This document shows, one piece after another, positions 29,161 through 42,845 of a DNA stretch of 64,000 bases; the stretch's first letter is position 1; every line of letters begins with the position of its first letter. The translations under genes were made by a program, and so were the position numbers. The notes under the pieces are model-generated. The model had not been told where the DNA came from and ran no database searches. It saw nothing but the letters and a program-made list of their open reading frames with translations. This stretch comes from Brienomyrus brachyistius (lineage: Eukaryota; Chordata; Actinopteri; Osteoglossiformes; Mormyridae). The DNA lies in the NCBI RefSeq assembly GCF_023856365.1, contig NC_064537.1:2645501-2709500 (forward strand). The letters are read 5' to 3'.

Positions 29161-31046
29161 TTTACATTTTCATGAACTGGCAGTGTCCCTGCAATAGATT
29201 TTGTGTGATCGTCAGTTATCGAAAAGGACCACCTTGGAAAAGGTCGCCGGTGCCAGGGCTGGACGTACCAAGGCAAGCGGAGGCAGCCGCCCAGGCCCCC
29301 GAAAACTGGGGGCCCCATGAAGACAGAATATCCAGGATATCAAGAAAGCTGCCCAGCTTTCTCTTCACACTGGATTCTGGTGGTAGGGTTGGGGTTAGAC
29401 AAAGTTGCCCTCGCGTCCTGGCTGTAATGGACCGTTCCTACCTTGAGACGCCAGGCTGCTGGCTGTCCTTCACACTGGATTCTGGTGGTGGGCTGTCGGC
29501 TGTTTCACTGCCAGATGAACTGGCACAAAGTCGCCGAATAGGAGCAGAAAACTTCCCAAAGATACAAGACTAACCTCAGCCTCAGGAAGGAGTCAGGCAT
29601 ACTGTAGGTTTGAGACGTCTGGGACCCCCAGGGAAGTTAGCCCGCCCCAGGCAGGTCCTCCGGCACCTCAGCTATGCCCCTCTCTGCACGTGCCTCACAG
29701 AAACCATTTGGGAACACAGGAAAGCAGGAACAGAATTTGGGGTCTTTTATCACTGGAAGATGTGAGCACATTAGGGGTCAAACAGAACTATATGTGACCT
29801 AGGGGCCTAGCCAATCATGAGCCCTGGAGGATCCTTGCAATAAGGGCCTAGCCAGTCACGAGCCCAGAAGGATCCATGGGGTAAGGGCAGAAGATTCCAA
29901 CTGTAACATCTCTGCTGGATGGTGCGGCTCTCTGGGTGTGTGTCGGTTGGGGGGGAGGTGTATTCCCTGAATGCTGGAGCAGCCCCAGAGACAGGACCGC
30001 TCACTCGTGTCCTGGTGGGCTAAATTTGGGAAGACAGAGATTGATGTGGAGAGTCAGTGTGTGCTGTGGTTCAAGGGCAGCGGCAGCCTGAAATCGGGGC
30101 CTCCTTTTGTATGAGGACGTTAACAGAAGCAGGCTGGGGGGAAACCCACAACTCTGAGCCTAAGTGAAGCATCGCACAAGCAAGGAAGACGAATAACTCT
30201 GAATTACAGTCCCTCCCTAGACATTAAAAGGGAGAAGACTGGGTGGTTCCCCACCCCGCCCTTAAAGACACGCATGATCCCTCATATGCAGAGGAACTGA
30301 TGAGCTGTTAACAGAACTTGCTGTTGAACTTGGACCACAAGGGTGTAGGGGACGAACCTTTGCCTTGCATCCAACTGTCCGAAGCACACAGAGAGCCCAT
30401 ATCAAAGGAAGAAAGCACACACGTGTCGTTTCATTTAAGGAATGATCCCGTGCTGATTACCATGAAAGAACAGCCGCTCGCATCACACTGTTGGCATATG
30501 TGCCTGTTTTCGCATGTGTGCACGCGGAGCGGGGGGGGGGCGGGGGGGGGGAGAGCTCTGGGGAAAGTGGCCCATTCCAGAGTTAAGACGATTTCGCTGC
30601 GAAATAGGAAAGCATCGCTTTGAACCTCGTGCTGCAGAGAGCAGGAAGCAGTCATACTTAATAAGCACCAATATGATTAGTGTCTGGCTGTGAAGTATCA
30701 CTCAGTTATCTCCAAGCGGCAGCTGACAAGGGACATTTCAGGGAAGCGTTTTTTCTTTGCCAAGATGTGAGCAGCAGCGGCAATGATCCCTACACTTGCG
30801 GCCCCGTCCCAAGGACGTACTGCCCTCCGTCTCGCTCGGCTCTCTCTGTCCTGCTTGTATTTGCCCTGATCACCCTCCAATCCCCTCACGACTGATTTTG
30901 AAAAGTGTCTTTTTGTGAGCTCAGAAAATGAGACCAATACGAGACAAACAAACGTCCTGATGCACACAGATGGAGCGATAATATTTCAAACATCTGCCGG
31001 GTTACTCGCTTACGTACAGGAGACTGGATCCCACTTGACATCATGA

Positions 31047-31056
31047 CCATATAAGG
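31047..31056. promoter_or_regulatory. SRF CArG box, CCATATAAGG
   Basis: A perfect CC(A/T)6GG element. In human, ARHGAP44 neighbours MYOCD, an SRF co-activator; whether that matters here is speculation. Confidence 0.45.
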
Positions 31057-31391
31057 AGAATCCAGTACATTGGGGGTTCTCGTCTAGAGGACCAGCACTT
31101 GGGTGTTTGTTCTGATCCTAAAAAAGGAGAGAGGGGTGAAGTTTAATTACTGTAGTATCTATTTGGGGGTACAGCAGTTGTTCCTTGACTGCTTAACCGT
31201 TTGAGAGGCGTAAAATACACATTGATGCTTGAGACTCCTCCACAGCAGGTGAGTGAGAAAAATGGTGGCTGGATCTCTGCTGATGTTTGCTGCCCGCTGA
31301 GTCCTGAATGGGCGCCTGGTCCTTATGACCCGACGCAGTCAGTGTTTCATGGCAGCTTGGCAGAAGCTGTAGCCTGGCGCTGTGGTGCCCC

Positions 31392-31406
31392 GTCGCCCCC
31401 TGGTGC
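31392..31406 (-). promoter_or_regulatory. CTCF-like core GCACCAGGGGGCGAC
   Basis: On the minus strand it contains the strong core CACCAGGGGGCG and matches the 14-nt consensus at 12 positions. Confidence 0.45.
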
Positions 31407-31986
31407 AGCCAAGCGGTTTCTGGCTGGCTTCTGACCCATATACCAGCTGTCAGTGAGCATTCATCAATGGCCTCTGACCAGAACCGCTCACGGCAACCTA
31501 CTGGCGAGCTGGAACTCAGGACCCGGCCACAGCGTCCAGCACAGCAGCGGCGGGAAGGTCCCAGAGCGGAGCCACCAACCATGTCACAGCGAACTACCAT
31601 GCAGAACAAAAGTGTGTGTATCCTGGAATCCTGAAGTTTGGTGGTTTGAATCCCATGAGGAATTCGTTGTTGTACCCTTGAGACCTTGAGAGACATGGGG
31701 GGGGGGGTGGCAGGGTTACACTAGAGTATCAGTGATTTCGATAGCCATCCGTCTGTGCTTATTTGGGGGGGGGGGGTGGTATTCCACACACTGTTTTTTA
31801 CTTCTCATCCTCCCCAAGTCCATGAAATCACCCTCCCCCCCGCCAGATGGCAGAGGAGGGGTAGCTACAGCATGTACATGTCTGCGAGACAAACAAGCTG
31901 GTTTAACCCTAACCTGTATTTCACTGCAGTTGTGAACATACTAAAATCATCCCTGCCCCCCTATGACTGTGTTCGGGTGGAAACGT

Positions 31987-31987
<1 letters not shown>

Positions 31988-32020
<33 letters not shown>
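31988..32020. repeat. (CA)n microsatellite
   Basis: About 16 CA units. Confidence 0.95.
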
Positions 32021-32024
<4 letters not shown>

Positions 32025-32245
32025 AGACTCTGCAGGCTTTGCATCTCAGCGAATGTCCCAGTGAGCCACGGGTCTCGCCGCTGGTTTTAAAGAGATAACT
32101 GTGTCTCACATTTGCGCTTCTCCCTCTTTTTTTGTTTGCGGAGACCCAGAGGAAAGCAGAGCTTTTTCACGCTCAGCCCTGGAGGCTCTGGAAGGAGCCG
32201 CAATTGCAGCTGTGAACGCAAACCAACCCAGGTCTTGGAAGTGTT

Positions 32246-32267
32246 GGGGGGGGGGGGGGGGGGGGGG
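32246..32267. repeat. Poly-G run, 22 nt
   Basis: Pure G homopolymer. A second, slightly broken G run follows at about 32370-32386. Confidence 0.95.
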
Positions 32268-32498
32268 CGTCAGACAACACACAGGCAAGGGGGATTTGGT
32301 TTTAGTGGAAACACACAAGATGTCTGTTTTGCTGGAAAGGTCTGCACTGGTACAGACTTTCTTGAAGGGGTGGGGGGGGGGGGGGGACTTGTGAGTGACT
32401 CGAGACAAATAAATCATCCAGGAAACAGATTCTGTTCCTTTGGGGGCTCTTGCTTCAGAATGTCCTTCTACAGATCAGGAGGACAAAGGGAAATCAGG

Positions 32499-32700
32499 GA
32501 TGTGTAGCTCAGTAGGTTAGGAATCAATATGCAGTAGGTTGTGGGATTGAATCCCCTTAGTAGAGCCTTAATTCCTGCTGCTCAAGGGACATTGCTGGCT
32601 TTACCCTGAACTCTGCCCCCAAATCTAGTTCTCAAGTGTTTAAAGGTGTTTCCAAGGCGTCCTGTGCCAAAATGTGGAAATTAAATTATATACAATTCAT
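32499..32700 (+). mobile_element. tRNA-derived SINE
   Basis: The A box TGTAGCTCAGTAGGTTAGG (32503-32521) and B box GGTTGTGGGATTGAATCC (32538-32555) are correctly spaced and oriented. A non-tRNA body follows (TGCTGCTCAAGGGACATTGC). The 3' end is approximate. Confidence 0.75.
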
Positions 32701-32745
32701 CGATGTAAAAGGAATGGACAAGTCAACAGCAGCTAGGTCTGGCAG

Positions 32746-32790
32746 GTGGTCTAGAAGGTGATCTAGAAGGTGATCTAGAAGGTGGTCTAC
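32746..32790. repeat. 15-bp repeat, 3 copies
   Basis: The unit is GGTGATCTAGAAGGT with small changes. Confidence 0.8.
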
Positions 32791-34012
32791 GAAACTGCTG
32801 GCTCCGGGAAGATAGTGACATTGATTAAGCGTTGGGGGGAAACAAATACTAAGTAATAAGTCAGTTACTACTGAAGTGCAAATTATGGACAAATATAGTT
32901 ACCGCTTCAGATAACAGATGCATCACGATTCATTAATGATGAACAAAGATGAGATCAGTATTTCACTTGTTCTTTCAGTAGGTCACACAGGTTTACAGAA
33001 TTAATAGATATAGTAACAAATATAGTAATTATTTGGGGGTAAAAGCCATCATCATAATTCATTGATGATAAACATGAGATCAGTATGTAACTAAGACTTA
33101 GTTTGTGGTTCATTAATACACAAATAATAGATTAATTCTACACTGTTTGTGCCCCCTACAGTAAAACATTACCGACGTTTCCTTCCTCTCAGACAACAGG
33201 CACAGAAACACTATCGGTATTTGAATTGTTGATTTGCTGAAGCCGGCCTCTGGTCTGCAGCCAGGAATGAGTATCAAACATGGGAACCTGCACTGAAACA
33301 CGCTCATCATAAGCACAGGCTAAGGTGGGCTGCGGGCTGGGGCGGAGTCCACATGGACCAATCAGAAACGACGGCAGCCCAGGGGATTGTGGGAGAGCTG
33401 CCGGCAGGATGATGGCACCTTGATTTATTTCCTTTCGTCCCATTTCCTTTCTTCTCAAAGGTCTTCATTTTTAAAAAAACAGCATAATGAGAAGGTAATG
33501 AGCGCAGAGGCCCTGCGGAGGGCAGCCCCTACTGCTGCACCCTATGAACTCACACACTATTCACTCTTTTAGGGCAATCTTTGGGAGTGATCACCCCCCC
33601 AATCAAAATAACCTCTTCCTGGGTCTGGCTGTGGTTCCAGTACCTTCCACTCGAATCAGAATGGAAAGCGCCCTTTACAATAAGCAAGGCTAGGCTGTTG
33701 TACCCTTCAATAAATAGCCCTGATGGCCCTAAACTGCTTTGCTAGAGTGCCCAGTTGAGCTAAAACCTTTGGATTAAATTATCAAAGTGAAACGCTGAGG
33801 TTGTGTTGGTGCAGTAGAACAGGTGTGGGAATGTGCAGGAGTGCAAATTGCAGGCACACCCTGGTGTTCCAGGTGCACGGAGCAAGTCAGGCAGGGATTA
33901 GGAGGCGAGTGTCACCCCACATTTGCTGCTGGGACCCAAGTTACAAACGTTATCGCAGTTACACAGACCCTTGGGCTCCTTTTCAAGCTGCTACTAGTTC
34001 CGATGGTTTTGG
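32791..34012. other. Non-coding, nothing recognised
   Basis: An AT-rich first half with no repeat or exon I can support. Confidence 0.4.
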
Positions 34013-34212
34013 GGATCTGCAGGTAGTACACTGCACACGCCACAGTGGATCTGCAGGTAGTGCCCTGCACACCACGGGAGACCTGCAGGTAGTGCACTGT
34101 GCACGCCACAGTGGATCTGCAGGTACCGCACTGCGCACGCCACAGTGGATCTGCAGGTACCGCACTGTGCACGCCACAGTGGATCTGCAGGTAGTACACT
34201 GCACACCACAGG
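34013..34212. repeat. About 30-33 bp minisatellite, 6 copies
   Basis: The unit is GTGGATCTGCAGGTAGTGCA followed by CTGCGCACGCCACA. Confidence 0.93.
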
Positions 34213-37200
34213 TCATGGACCTCATTTTGATTTGTTTGGTTCTGGGTCAAACACTGGCCTTTCGAGGAATATTACCTCGCGCCTTCCGCAAATAGAGTTG
34301 CTTGTAATCCTTTCGTTCACACGGTTCTTACAATGGCCTGTCTTTAGACTTATGGTTTTGTCCAATCACTCGACTGGGACCTTTTTGGAGTATTCGAACC
34401 TTGTCCACAACCACTCAGCCCTGCTACACATTCAAAAAAACCATTTTTAATGTCTGTGAGCTTTGTGGCCAGACTGGCAGCCGTCACAGTGTGGCTGGGG
34501 TTCTCTGGGTGGACAGACATGACCCATGATATGGAGGCAGACTGCGCAGAGTGACAACACACCTGGAAAGTCAGTGGAGGATGACACGAGACCTTTTGTT
34601 TTCTTCTTGACATTCAGAAGTAGAATCAGAACTTTCCACATCCATCTGTGACAGAGATAAAACAGGAGCTGGCGAGCCTGTAGAACTTTCTTTATAGTCC
34701 CTCCATGGACTTTTCCAGAAGAATAAAGACAAACGAGCTGTGATTTCGCTGTTGGCACGGCAACCCCCCTCCATGCCAGAGCGGAGACTTAAAAGGACCT
34801 TCCGCTCATCCCTGCGTCCAAACAGCTCTGTGCGGCTGATAACGAGCGGGAAAGAAAACAGAACTCCGGGAAGTGAAGGGAAGAGTAATGAAAGAGGGAT
34901 GAAAGAGGGGCGATGCAGGCAATTTAAGGTAATCCGATTAGCAGTTAATCCCACAGTCCGAGTTCAGTGGCTGACAGACTTTGAGACAAATGTTTACTCC
35001 TCGACTGTGGTAACATATCCTGCTCCTTCTGGTACCCCCCCCCTCCCCTCTGAAAACAGTGACAATGCTCTCGTATCCATGGGGAAGCTCAGGTCACATG
35101 ACACACCTGACCAGGCAGCTACCGCCAGTCCCAGCTGACTAATCATGAGGGGAAGCTCATGGTACCGGTCTGGTCGCGGTCCCACTGCTGGAGACGTAGA
35201 TCTTGAAAATTTGGAATCTTTGCCATCTTTCTGTCTTTCCTCTGGGTTTCCGTCACTGCCACTGGGCTGGGTGGATGTGAAGGCTAGGAGTCGTATGCTG
35301 CATTACCACACATGGCAAACAGGGGGCACTGTGTCTGTCCTGGAAAACCCAGCAGGCAGTTTCAGAGGACTGAATTCACCCGCCATATAGGAGGTTTCTA
35401 AGTAACGGAATTAAAGGATGGATTTCAGGTCCTAATAGAGCCTTCTGATCACTTAATCTCCTTCACAAAGGCTTGCTCTCTCCTCGCTCCTCTCCCTACT
35501 TCCCCACCCCCCCAACCCCAGAATCCCCAATTAAAGCCTGACAGGCTTGGGGGAGAGTCACCCCCGTTGAGCTGAGCTGTAGTATCTAGGTACTATCCCG
35601 CCCCCCCCAACATTCACCCCTCCTGTTCAGCTGAGCTTTAGCGTCTAAGTGCTACCCCCCCACTCCAATCTTCACCCCCCGCCCCTGCCCCCCCCCCAGT
35701 GCTGCCCGCAGTGCCGATGGTGCATGGTTATCATATGGAAACTTCTGGGGGGGGGTGGGCAGAATGAATGGACCAGTGCGGAGCTCGGAAACCTGGCCTG
35801 TTTGCCTTGAGCTGCTCCAACACCCCATTAATCCCTCTGTGGATGGCACCCCCCGGGGAGGGGGGGGGGTCTGCCTCAGCTTTTCCCAGCTATGCTTCTT
35901 GAAGAGTCTGGAAGCTCGGGTTGGTGGGTGATTATATTTTTTTTTGGGGGGGGGGGATGCCGTATGAAAAGTATTTTATGATTAAACGGCTTGGGGGAGG
36001 GGGGGTTGGAGTAGGAAGTCAACCCACTTCCATGCCTGTGCTCCTCTAATGATGTGGGAAGACTTTTCCCACCTTCTCTTCCTGGGGAGAGCCCAAGCTT
36101 TTACCCCCCACCAAATACAATGAAAGGCATAGGTATATGGCCTGATTCTTAGTGGACCATGTCGTTTCTGGTCCTGGTGGGGCTGGACCTCAAACCTCGG
36201 TTCCCTTGCATCAAATCAGATGCCCATCTGACACACACACACACAGATGCATTTTGTGCCATTAAGCTCAGTCTTGTCTCGCCGTTTCATGTCTGACAAG
36301 TAACAGGGCATCAGTGAGGGAGGTGAAGGGAGGAGAGGGAGCTGAGCACCGCTTATGAGAAGCACAGGGGGGTCGCCTGCCCGTAGCTGCTCTGGGCTAC
36401 TCCTTCAATCATTCACCTTGTCGTCTCAGCTCTGTCCAACCCCGGTCCCATTCCCTCGCGCCACCCTCGGAGAATCACACCTCCTATGTTCCCTGTTCTG
36501 TGTCCGATGCTAAGTGATGATGCCGAGGAAATGGCTAAAAGCATTGCACTCCAGTTGTCGACCCTGGGAACCAATATGTGTCAGCTGGTCCCTTGTTGCT
36601 CCAGGATTGGCCCCTGGTAGGAGCGGGAAGACCGTATATTATGGGAGCGAGACAGAGCACATGGCTATGTAATCCGCAGTGGCCCATGATGGAAAATGCA
36701 GGGGCTCATGCTTCCCCGAGTAACCGTAAAGGTGGCCTGCTGCCAATGGTGAGTGTTAAAATCGATCTGCGTGAGGTGCTGCTTGCAGAACCCTGTGTGT
36801 CTGCTGTTGGGGGGAGGGGGCAGCAGGGCCTCTCCTGTGGTCTTGACTTTGCTAGTAGTATTGTTGGTAAGTCAAGCTTCCTGCCGTGAGCTAAACTGTT
36901 TGATGGACACTTTCTCTCCTCTTGGGTCTCTGCGTTGTTGGAGAGTCACGTCTCTGTGTGTCTGAATTTTTCTTCCTAGTGTTACATAGGAGTTTCTGCT
37001 GCGGGAGGATTCTCTAAGGTCGGGGCGGGGTGGTGGTCACCAGAGGTTGATTACACTCACGTATAGAGATATGGTCAGAGATAGAGTCATTTTGATTAGC
37101 TGTTACCGCTGCTCATTGAAGATCTTCATTGCTTGGTATGTGACAACCATGTGTGGAGACTGGGCAGGACAAGGCAAACATGATAATTTGACCTCAGGGT

Positions 37201-39569
37201 CCCCTACTCCTCCACCTCCAAATACCCCCCACCACTACTCACCAACTTCATGCACAAATGCCAATATGGGTAGATGATGACAAAATCCTCAGGGGTTCAG
37301 GTTTCCACTGGTGGGAGAACTGAGCTGCTCAAAGAGCTGAACATAATAACCATCACAAAGGAAAGGCCATTTGACCCACCTGCTAGGGCACTTAATGTCG
37401 AGTTTAGAGAATTTAATCCTGCTCTTGCCAACTAATGAACTTGAAGACTGCATCATTAGGAAGCTAATCATATTTGTCAAGTGGGCTACCGCAAGCTAGT
37501 CATTCTTGGACTTTTGGGAACAACCAATAGGCTTTTGTTTTTATCAGTCCCATTTTAAAGCTTAATCACCTATTTTAGGGTTTGCGGTGATGCAGGGTGT
37601 GGACTGTGTCTATCTTACAGTTTGGTTACCGGGAGCTGGGCCTTCTCCTCATAGCATGCTGGGATTCTGCTCCGCTTATCCATCCTCACAATCTTGTTCT
37701 CTTTCTCCTTTCTGTCCTACCCACCCTTTGGAAACCCTAACCCCCCACCACCGCAGTGGTTCATCACCCTTCCAGACCTCTTCTTCCTTCGCCCCCACCA
37801 GGTGGTCTTCCTGCCGGGGAGGTTGGGGGGCAGACGACAAATGGGGCCCTCACACCACGGCTCCAGGTGTGGCCGGCACTCCCAGCTGCGTGCGTCCGGC
37901 TTGCACATCTGGAAAGCTCCGAGCCAGAGACAGGACAGCGGCAGGCTGAGGGGTGACTGGGGCGGGACGCTGGGGGCGGCGCTGGCGGGATGCCCACTCT
38001 TGGGGTTTCCTGTTGGCTTTTGGGGCAGGGGGCATGGAAACCATGAGATGAATTTACGTATTTTCTCAAGCCGCCATGCTCGGTACGGCCGTGTCTCTTA
38101 GACCCTCTCTGCATGAATAATTCATGTGGGACCGTTCTCTGACCGGGGAAGGAGGGCACTGTGTTTTGCCAGCTGAATGATGGGTCACAGTTAACCCTTT
38201 CAGGAGGGGGTTCACTTCTGAGGAGCAGAGTCTGGAACGAGTTCAGCAGCGAACCTCCCTGTCAGTTCCTGCTTCCAATCATTTCGATGTTCCTTTTGTT
38301 TATGTAGGACTCTGAGAAATCAGTGCTAACCGCAGTGGGAGAGGGACCGTGCACGTGTTGTTGGAAAAAGCCGAATTCCTGCTCTTTGTTTTGCTCAGGA
38401 CTGCAGGAACACTGCGGCGTTGAACATGCAGGAATCTGAGGGGGGAAAGCTAGAAGACAGGCTCCAGCAGGGGCATCTGAAAGCGGGGCAGTGAGAAAGG
38501 AGACTACACAGCAGCTGCACATTCATTCAATGAGACGGGTGTTATGGGCACCCCCCACCAGAATGGTCCACATATGTACAACTGTACTACTATACTACCC
38601 TGCAAGGGGAGGGGGTCACATTGCTGGGTCACAGCATCGCATGCAGTACCGCTTCACGGGTCCGGGGAGCATTTTGCATCAGGTTCACGCTTTCTAGATA
38701 CTGCCCTCACTGTGGAACCAGACCCCCCCCCCATACCCAGCTGGTCTATAGCGGTAATGGAGGTCCTTCATACTAAAGACCAGAGTGCGGGGGAGTGGGG
38801 TAGAAATAGAGGAAACAGGAATTGTCCTCCCTGGGTAGGTGCTTTGTACCTGGTGGGAGACAGTGGGACCGGTGCCCAGATCAGTTCCACACTGCTAGCA
38901 ACCGGAAGCTTCCACACCTGGACTGCATGCTACCCCCCTCCCAAGCCCAGCTGTAGAGACAAGACACAGCAGCTGGACCCCCCTCCTTGCCATCTGATCT
39001 CCATCAGTCTGTACACCATCCTTCCCCAAACAAAAACTCCCTACATCCTATGTATCACAGGTAATGAAGGCTAATGTCACTGGTTTACGGAATCAGGGGG
39101 ACGTGGGAAGAGGCATGAGCTCTAGCCCAACCAGCAGGAGGAGGGTTAGGAGCACGCAGTGCCGTTTCCAGCACTAGGGGGCAGAGTTTAATATCAGGGA
39201 AGAGAGCCTGATTGGTCCAAAACCAAGGTAATAAAAGCCCAAGTGATAAGCAGCAAGCCCCCGTGAGTTACGGGTCCGTCACCAGAGTGACATTAATATG
39301 TATATCAAAATATCACCATCCCACAGTCTAACGATATTCAGTCACTTGCATGCAGTTAATCTGGATTTGATTACACACACCATTAATTTACGTGCACATA
39401 CTGTTGATGTGGCTATACAAATGTTTATTTTACTTGCATACACTGTTTATTTAATAATTTCCTGCACATTCACTACACAACATTCTATTTCCTTTTGGCT
39501 CTATACCAGGGATCCACACTGTACATCCATGGGAGTCACTGCTACTGTGCCGCTGTAATTCATATAAGT
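34213..39569. other. Long non-coding stretch
   Basis: C- and G-rich in 35480-36020, with short G and C runs. A low-repeat block at 38030-38130 (TGCATGAATAATTCATGTG) has the look of a homeodomain/POU-type conserved element. No exon is supported. Confidence 0.35.
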
Positions 39570-40205
39570 AACCACTTCACTGCCGGGACTCATTAGCCAT
39601 GTGAGTCACTGCAACCACACCGCTGGGACTCATCAGCCATGCAAGTCACTTTTACTACACTGCCATGACCAGCCATACGAGGAACTGCCACTACACTGGT
39701 GGGACGATTTAGCCATAGGAATCACTGCCATCAGCCATGTGAATAACAACACCATTGGGACTCATTAGTCATGTGAGTCACTGCCACCACACTGCCATGA
39801 CGCATCAGCCATACAAGTAGCTGCCACTACACCACTGGGAGGCTCATTTGCCATGCAAATCACTGCCATCAGCCATGCGAGTAACAACACTGTTGGGACT
39901 CATTAGTCATGCGATTCACTGCCATCAGTCACGTGATTAATGACATCAGTGGGACTCATTAGCCATGTGAGTCACTGCCATCAGCCATGTGAGCATCTGC
40001 CGCTATACCGCTGGGACTCATCAGCCATGTGAGTCACTGCCATCAGCCATGCGAGAAACTACACTGCTGAGACTCATTAGCCATGCGAGTCACTGCCATT
40101 AGTTATGCAAGTAATTGCCACGACACCACTGGGACTCATTAACCATGTGAGTTACTGCCATCAGCCATGTGAATCACTACCACCAAGCCACTGTGACTCA
40201 TCAGT
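39570..40205. repeat. Degenerate tandem repeat of about 45-50 bp
   Basis: The recurrent core is GGGACTCATTAGCCATGTGA followed by GTCACTGCCATCAGCC. Copies vary in length and sequence, suggesting an old array. Confidence 0.85.
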
Positions 40206-40471
40206 CTGTTTCTTCATTTAGGTCACTAGAGACTCATTGGCCCTTAATGTTCTATGAGGTGTGAGGCGGGTGGGGCTTTTCACTGCCTCTCGCCTTGCAA
40301 AGAGTATCTGATTCCGTTGGAGAACTGCGTTCCATTTTAATGGCACGTTCCTGCTGTCTCAGACAAAACCCTCATCCAAACTAAATGCTCATGAAACTTT
40401 CACTTACACAAAAATGTTCTGAGGGCATAAGGAAAAATGATTGGTTGAGAGATATCTCCAATCAGGTTGTG

Positions 40472-40562
40472 GAGGAGGTGGATCCATGCAGCTAGAGGAG
40501 GCGGGTCAAACCAATAACATGTCTTGGTCCCACATCCTCTAGTTGCTTGGACCCACCTACTC
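40472..40562. other. Imperfect 27-bp inverted repeat with a 37-nt loop
   Basis: Arm 40472-40498 (GAGGAGGTGGATCCATGCAG...) pairs with arm 40536-40562 (CCTCTAGTTGCTTGGACCCA...) at 23 of 27 positions. The 91-nt hairpin is not part of any tandem array. Confidence 0.6.
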
Positions 40563-42164
40563 TATATCCGCCGTGATCCACAACCCATCGGCTCTGATCC
40601 TGACCCATTCACCATGATCCCGACTCATCTGCCACGCAGCCGTAACTCAAAATAGCCATCACTGTCCCTCGTGAAGAGAAGCACCCCCTGGTGGCAATCA
40701 TGCCCCCTTCCCCTAATGGAAAAAACACACCAACCCCCCCCACACCCCTGGAGAGCACGGAACAAGGCCTGCAGGACACGGCTGAGCTTTAATTAGCACC
40801 CATGAGCCAGTGTGCTACAATAAACGCAGTCCTGGCGGCTGAAAGTGATATTGTACGATTTACGATGAGAATAAGTGATTCCCCAGCCCTCGGCACGCAG
40901 CAGAAATAGGCCCGTGTGCCGATGCTGACTGGCCAAGTAGCTGCCTCAGCTGCCCATTCTTGCTAGTTAGGGGCGACAAGGAGGAAGCATTTTGGCTTCT
41001 CAAACACATGTCACTGAGGCTGCCCCCCTCCTCCATGGAACTGAGGGGATGGTCTCCCTGAAGACTCGAGCCCCTCTACTTTTAGAATGATAGGGGACAT
41101 TTGCCAGAGTGACAGTTCCACCGCACTATGGTGGTATGTTCCATAAGTGTGTCCCCACATATACAGCACAGACTCTGCCAGTCAGTGAAAGCGAATGGGG
41201 GAGGTTCTGGGGACGGAGGAAGGACGTCCAAGGGACATGGGGGAGGTCTACTTTCCCAGGCTCATCATAAAAGGCACCCCCGCCCTTGCTGACACACCTT
41301 TCAGCAAGGGCTGCAAAGTTGTCGCCCTTGCGGTGCCAAATCAAAATGCCTCGGGGAAGGATTCATAGGTGTCTGGGTGGTGGGGTGGGAGTGGTGGGGG
41401 CTAATGGCAGGCTCCATGCCTCGGGAATCTGAAAATGTACACTCCGGCTACGAAAATAAATGGACATGCAATGGGAATGCTGGAGGCTTGTCCGTTATCG
41501 GGTGTGAAAATGCCTCAGAGCCCCTCCCTGCTGACTGAGTTGGTGCCCCCCGACCCGAATGCCCAATGACTACTTTCCTTTTACTTCCCCTTGGGGAAAA
41601 TGGTAAACATGCAGGGCGCAGCAGGCTTGCTGTGAAGATAATAGGGGATTAGCCTCACACTTATTACCTTTGACTGGCCGGATCCCAGTCACCAGACACC
41701 AGCTCTGACACTGACCTGGTTGGACAAACTGGGGCATGCAAGGGCCTGAAAGGACGCCCCCCCGCTCCAGATGAGAAATACTTCCGGGTCGGCCTAATGC
41801 CAGCCAGCCCCCCATGTCTATGGCAGTGCCAGCTTTGTTCACAGTGTACTCAGTGTTTACACTCAGCAATTACGATGCCCGCCTCCCGGGTGCCAAACTG
41901 TGAAGGTGATAATTAACCTTGGAAAGTGTTAGCTGGGTGATTAAGAGAGGAATTATTAATGAGTGGTCGAGTGAACCTGATAAGCCTGAACGAGGGATTG
42001 GATCATTAAGCCTGCTGGTGCTTAGCAGTCGCAGGGATGGGAGATATTGGGGGCAATGAAGGGGTGGAGAGAGTAAGAGACAGGGAGAATGATAGAGGGG
42101 GAGTTCTGGGGGGTAGGTAATGAGAGTGACACCCCACAGGTATGACGAGGTGTTTCTGAAGGGG
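40563..42164. other. Non-coding, nothing recognised
   Basis: Mixed composition with a minus-strand CTCF-like core near 40681-40695. No exon is supported. Confidence 0.35.
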
Positions 42165-42845
42165 GACACTGGGGAGAGACCCTGGGGAGAGAGACTGAGG
42201 ATACATACTGAGGAGAGACACTGAGGAAAGACAATGAGGAGAGATACTGAGGAGATACTGGAGAGCGACCCTGGGGGGAGACCCTGGGGAGAGAGACTGA
42301 GGATACATACTGAGGAGAGACACTCAGGAAAGACAATGAGGAGAGATACTGAGGAGAGACACTGAGGAGAGACACTGAGGAGAGACAATGAGGAGAGACA
42401 CTGAGGATATATAGTGAGGAGAGACACTGAGGAGATACTGGAGAGCGACCCTGGGAGGAGACCCTGGGGGGAGACCCTGGGGAGAGAGACTGAGGATACA
42501 TACTGAGGAGAGACACTGAGGAAAGACAATGAGGAGAGATACTGAGGAGAGACACTGAGGAGAGACACTGAGGAGAGACAATGAGGAGAGATACTGAGGA
42601 GATACTGGAGAGCGACCCTGGGGAGAGAGACTGAGGATACATACTGAGGAGAGACACTGAGGAGAGACACTGAGGAGAGACACTGAGGAAAGACAATGAG
42701 GAGAGACACTGAGGAGAGACACTGAGGAGAGACAATGAGGAGAGATACTGAGGAGATACTGGAGAGCGACCCTGGGGAGAGAGACTGAGGAGAGACACTG
42801 AGGAGAGACAATGAGGAGAGATACTGAGGGGATACTGGGGTGAGA
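42165..42845. repeat. 12-bp minisatellite with higher-order structure
   Basis: The base unit is ACTGAGGAGAGA. It is grouped into larger blocks that repeat GATACTGGAGAGCGACCCTG and GAGACTGAGGATACATACTG. The 313-codon minus ORF over it is a consequence of the 12-bp period. Confidence 0.95.

Larger units (their letters stand above)
29161..31986. other. Non-coding; candidate conserved block at 30380-31070
   Basis: 29161-30370 shows nothing recognisable. 30380-31070 is largely free of tandem repeats, mixed in composition, and contains a CArG box (31047-31056). It reads like a conserved non-coding region, but this needs alignment. The minus ORF at 31193-31696 is unsupported. Confidence 0.35.

Noticed and set aside
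31193..31696. 167-codon minus ORF
   Set aside because: No domain, low-complexity codon pattern, no splice sites or homologue that I recognise.
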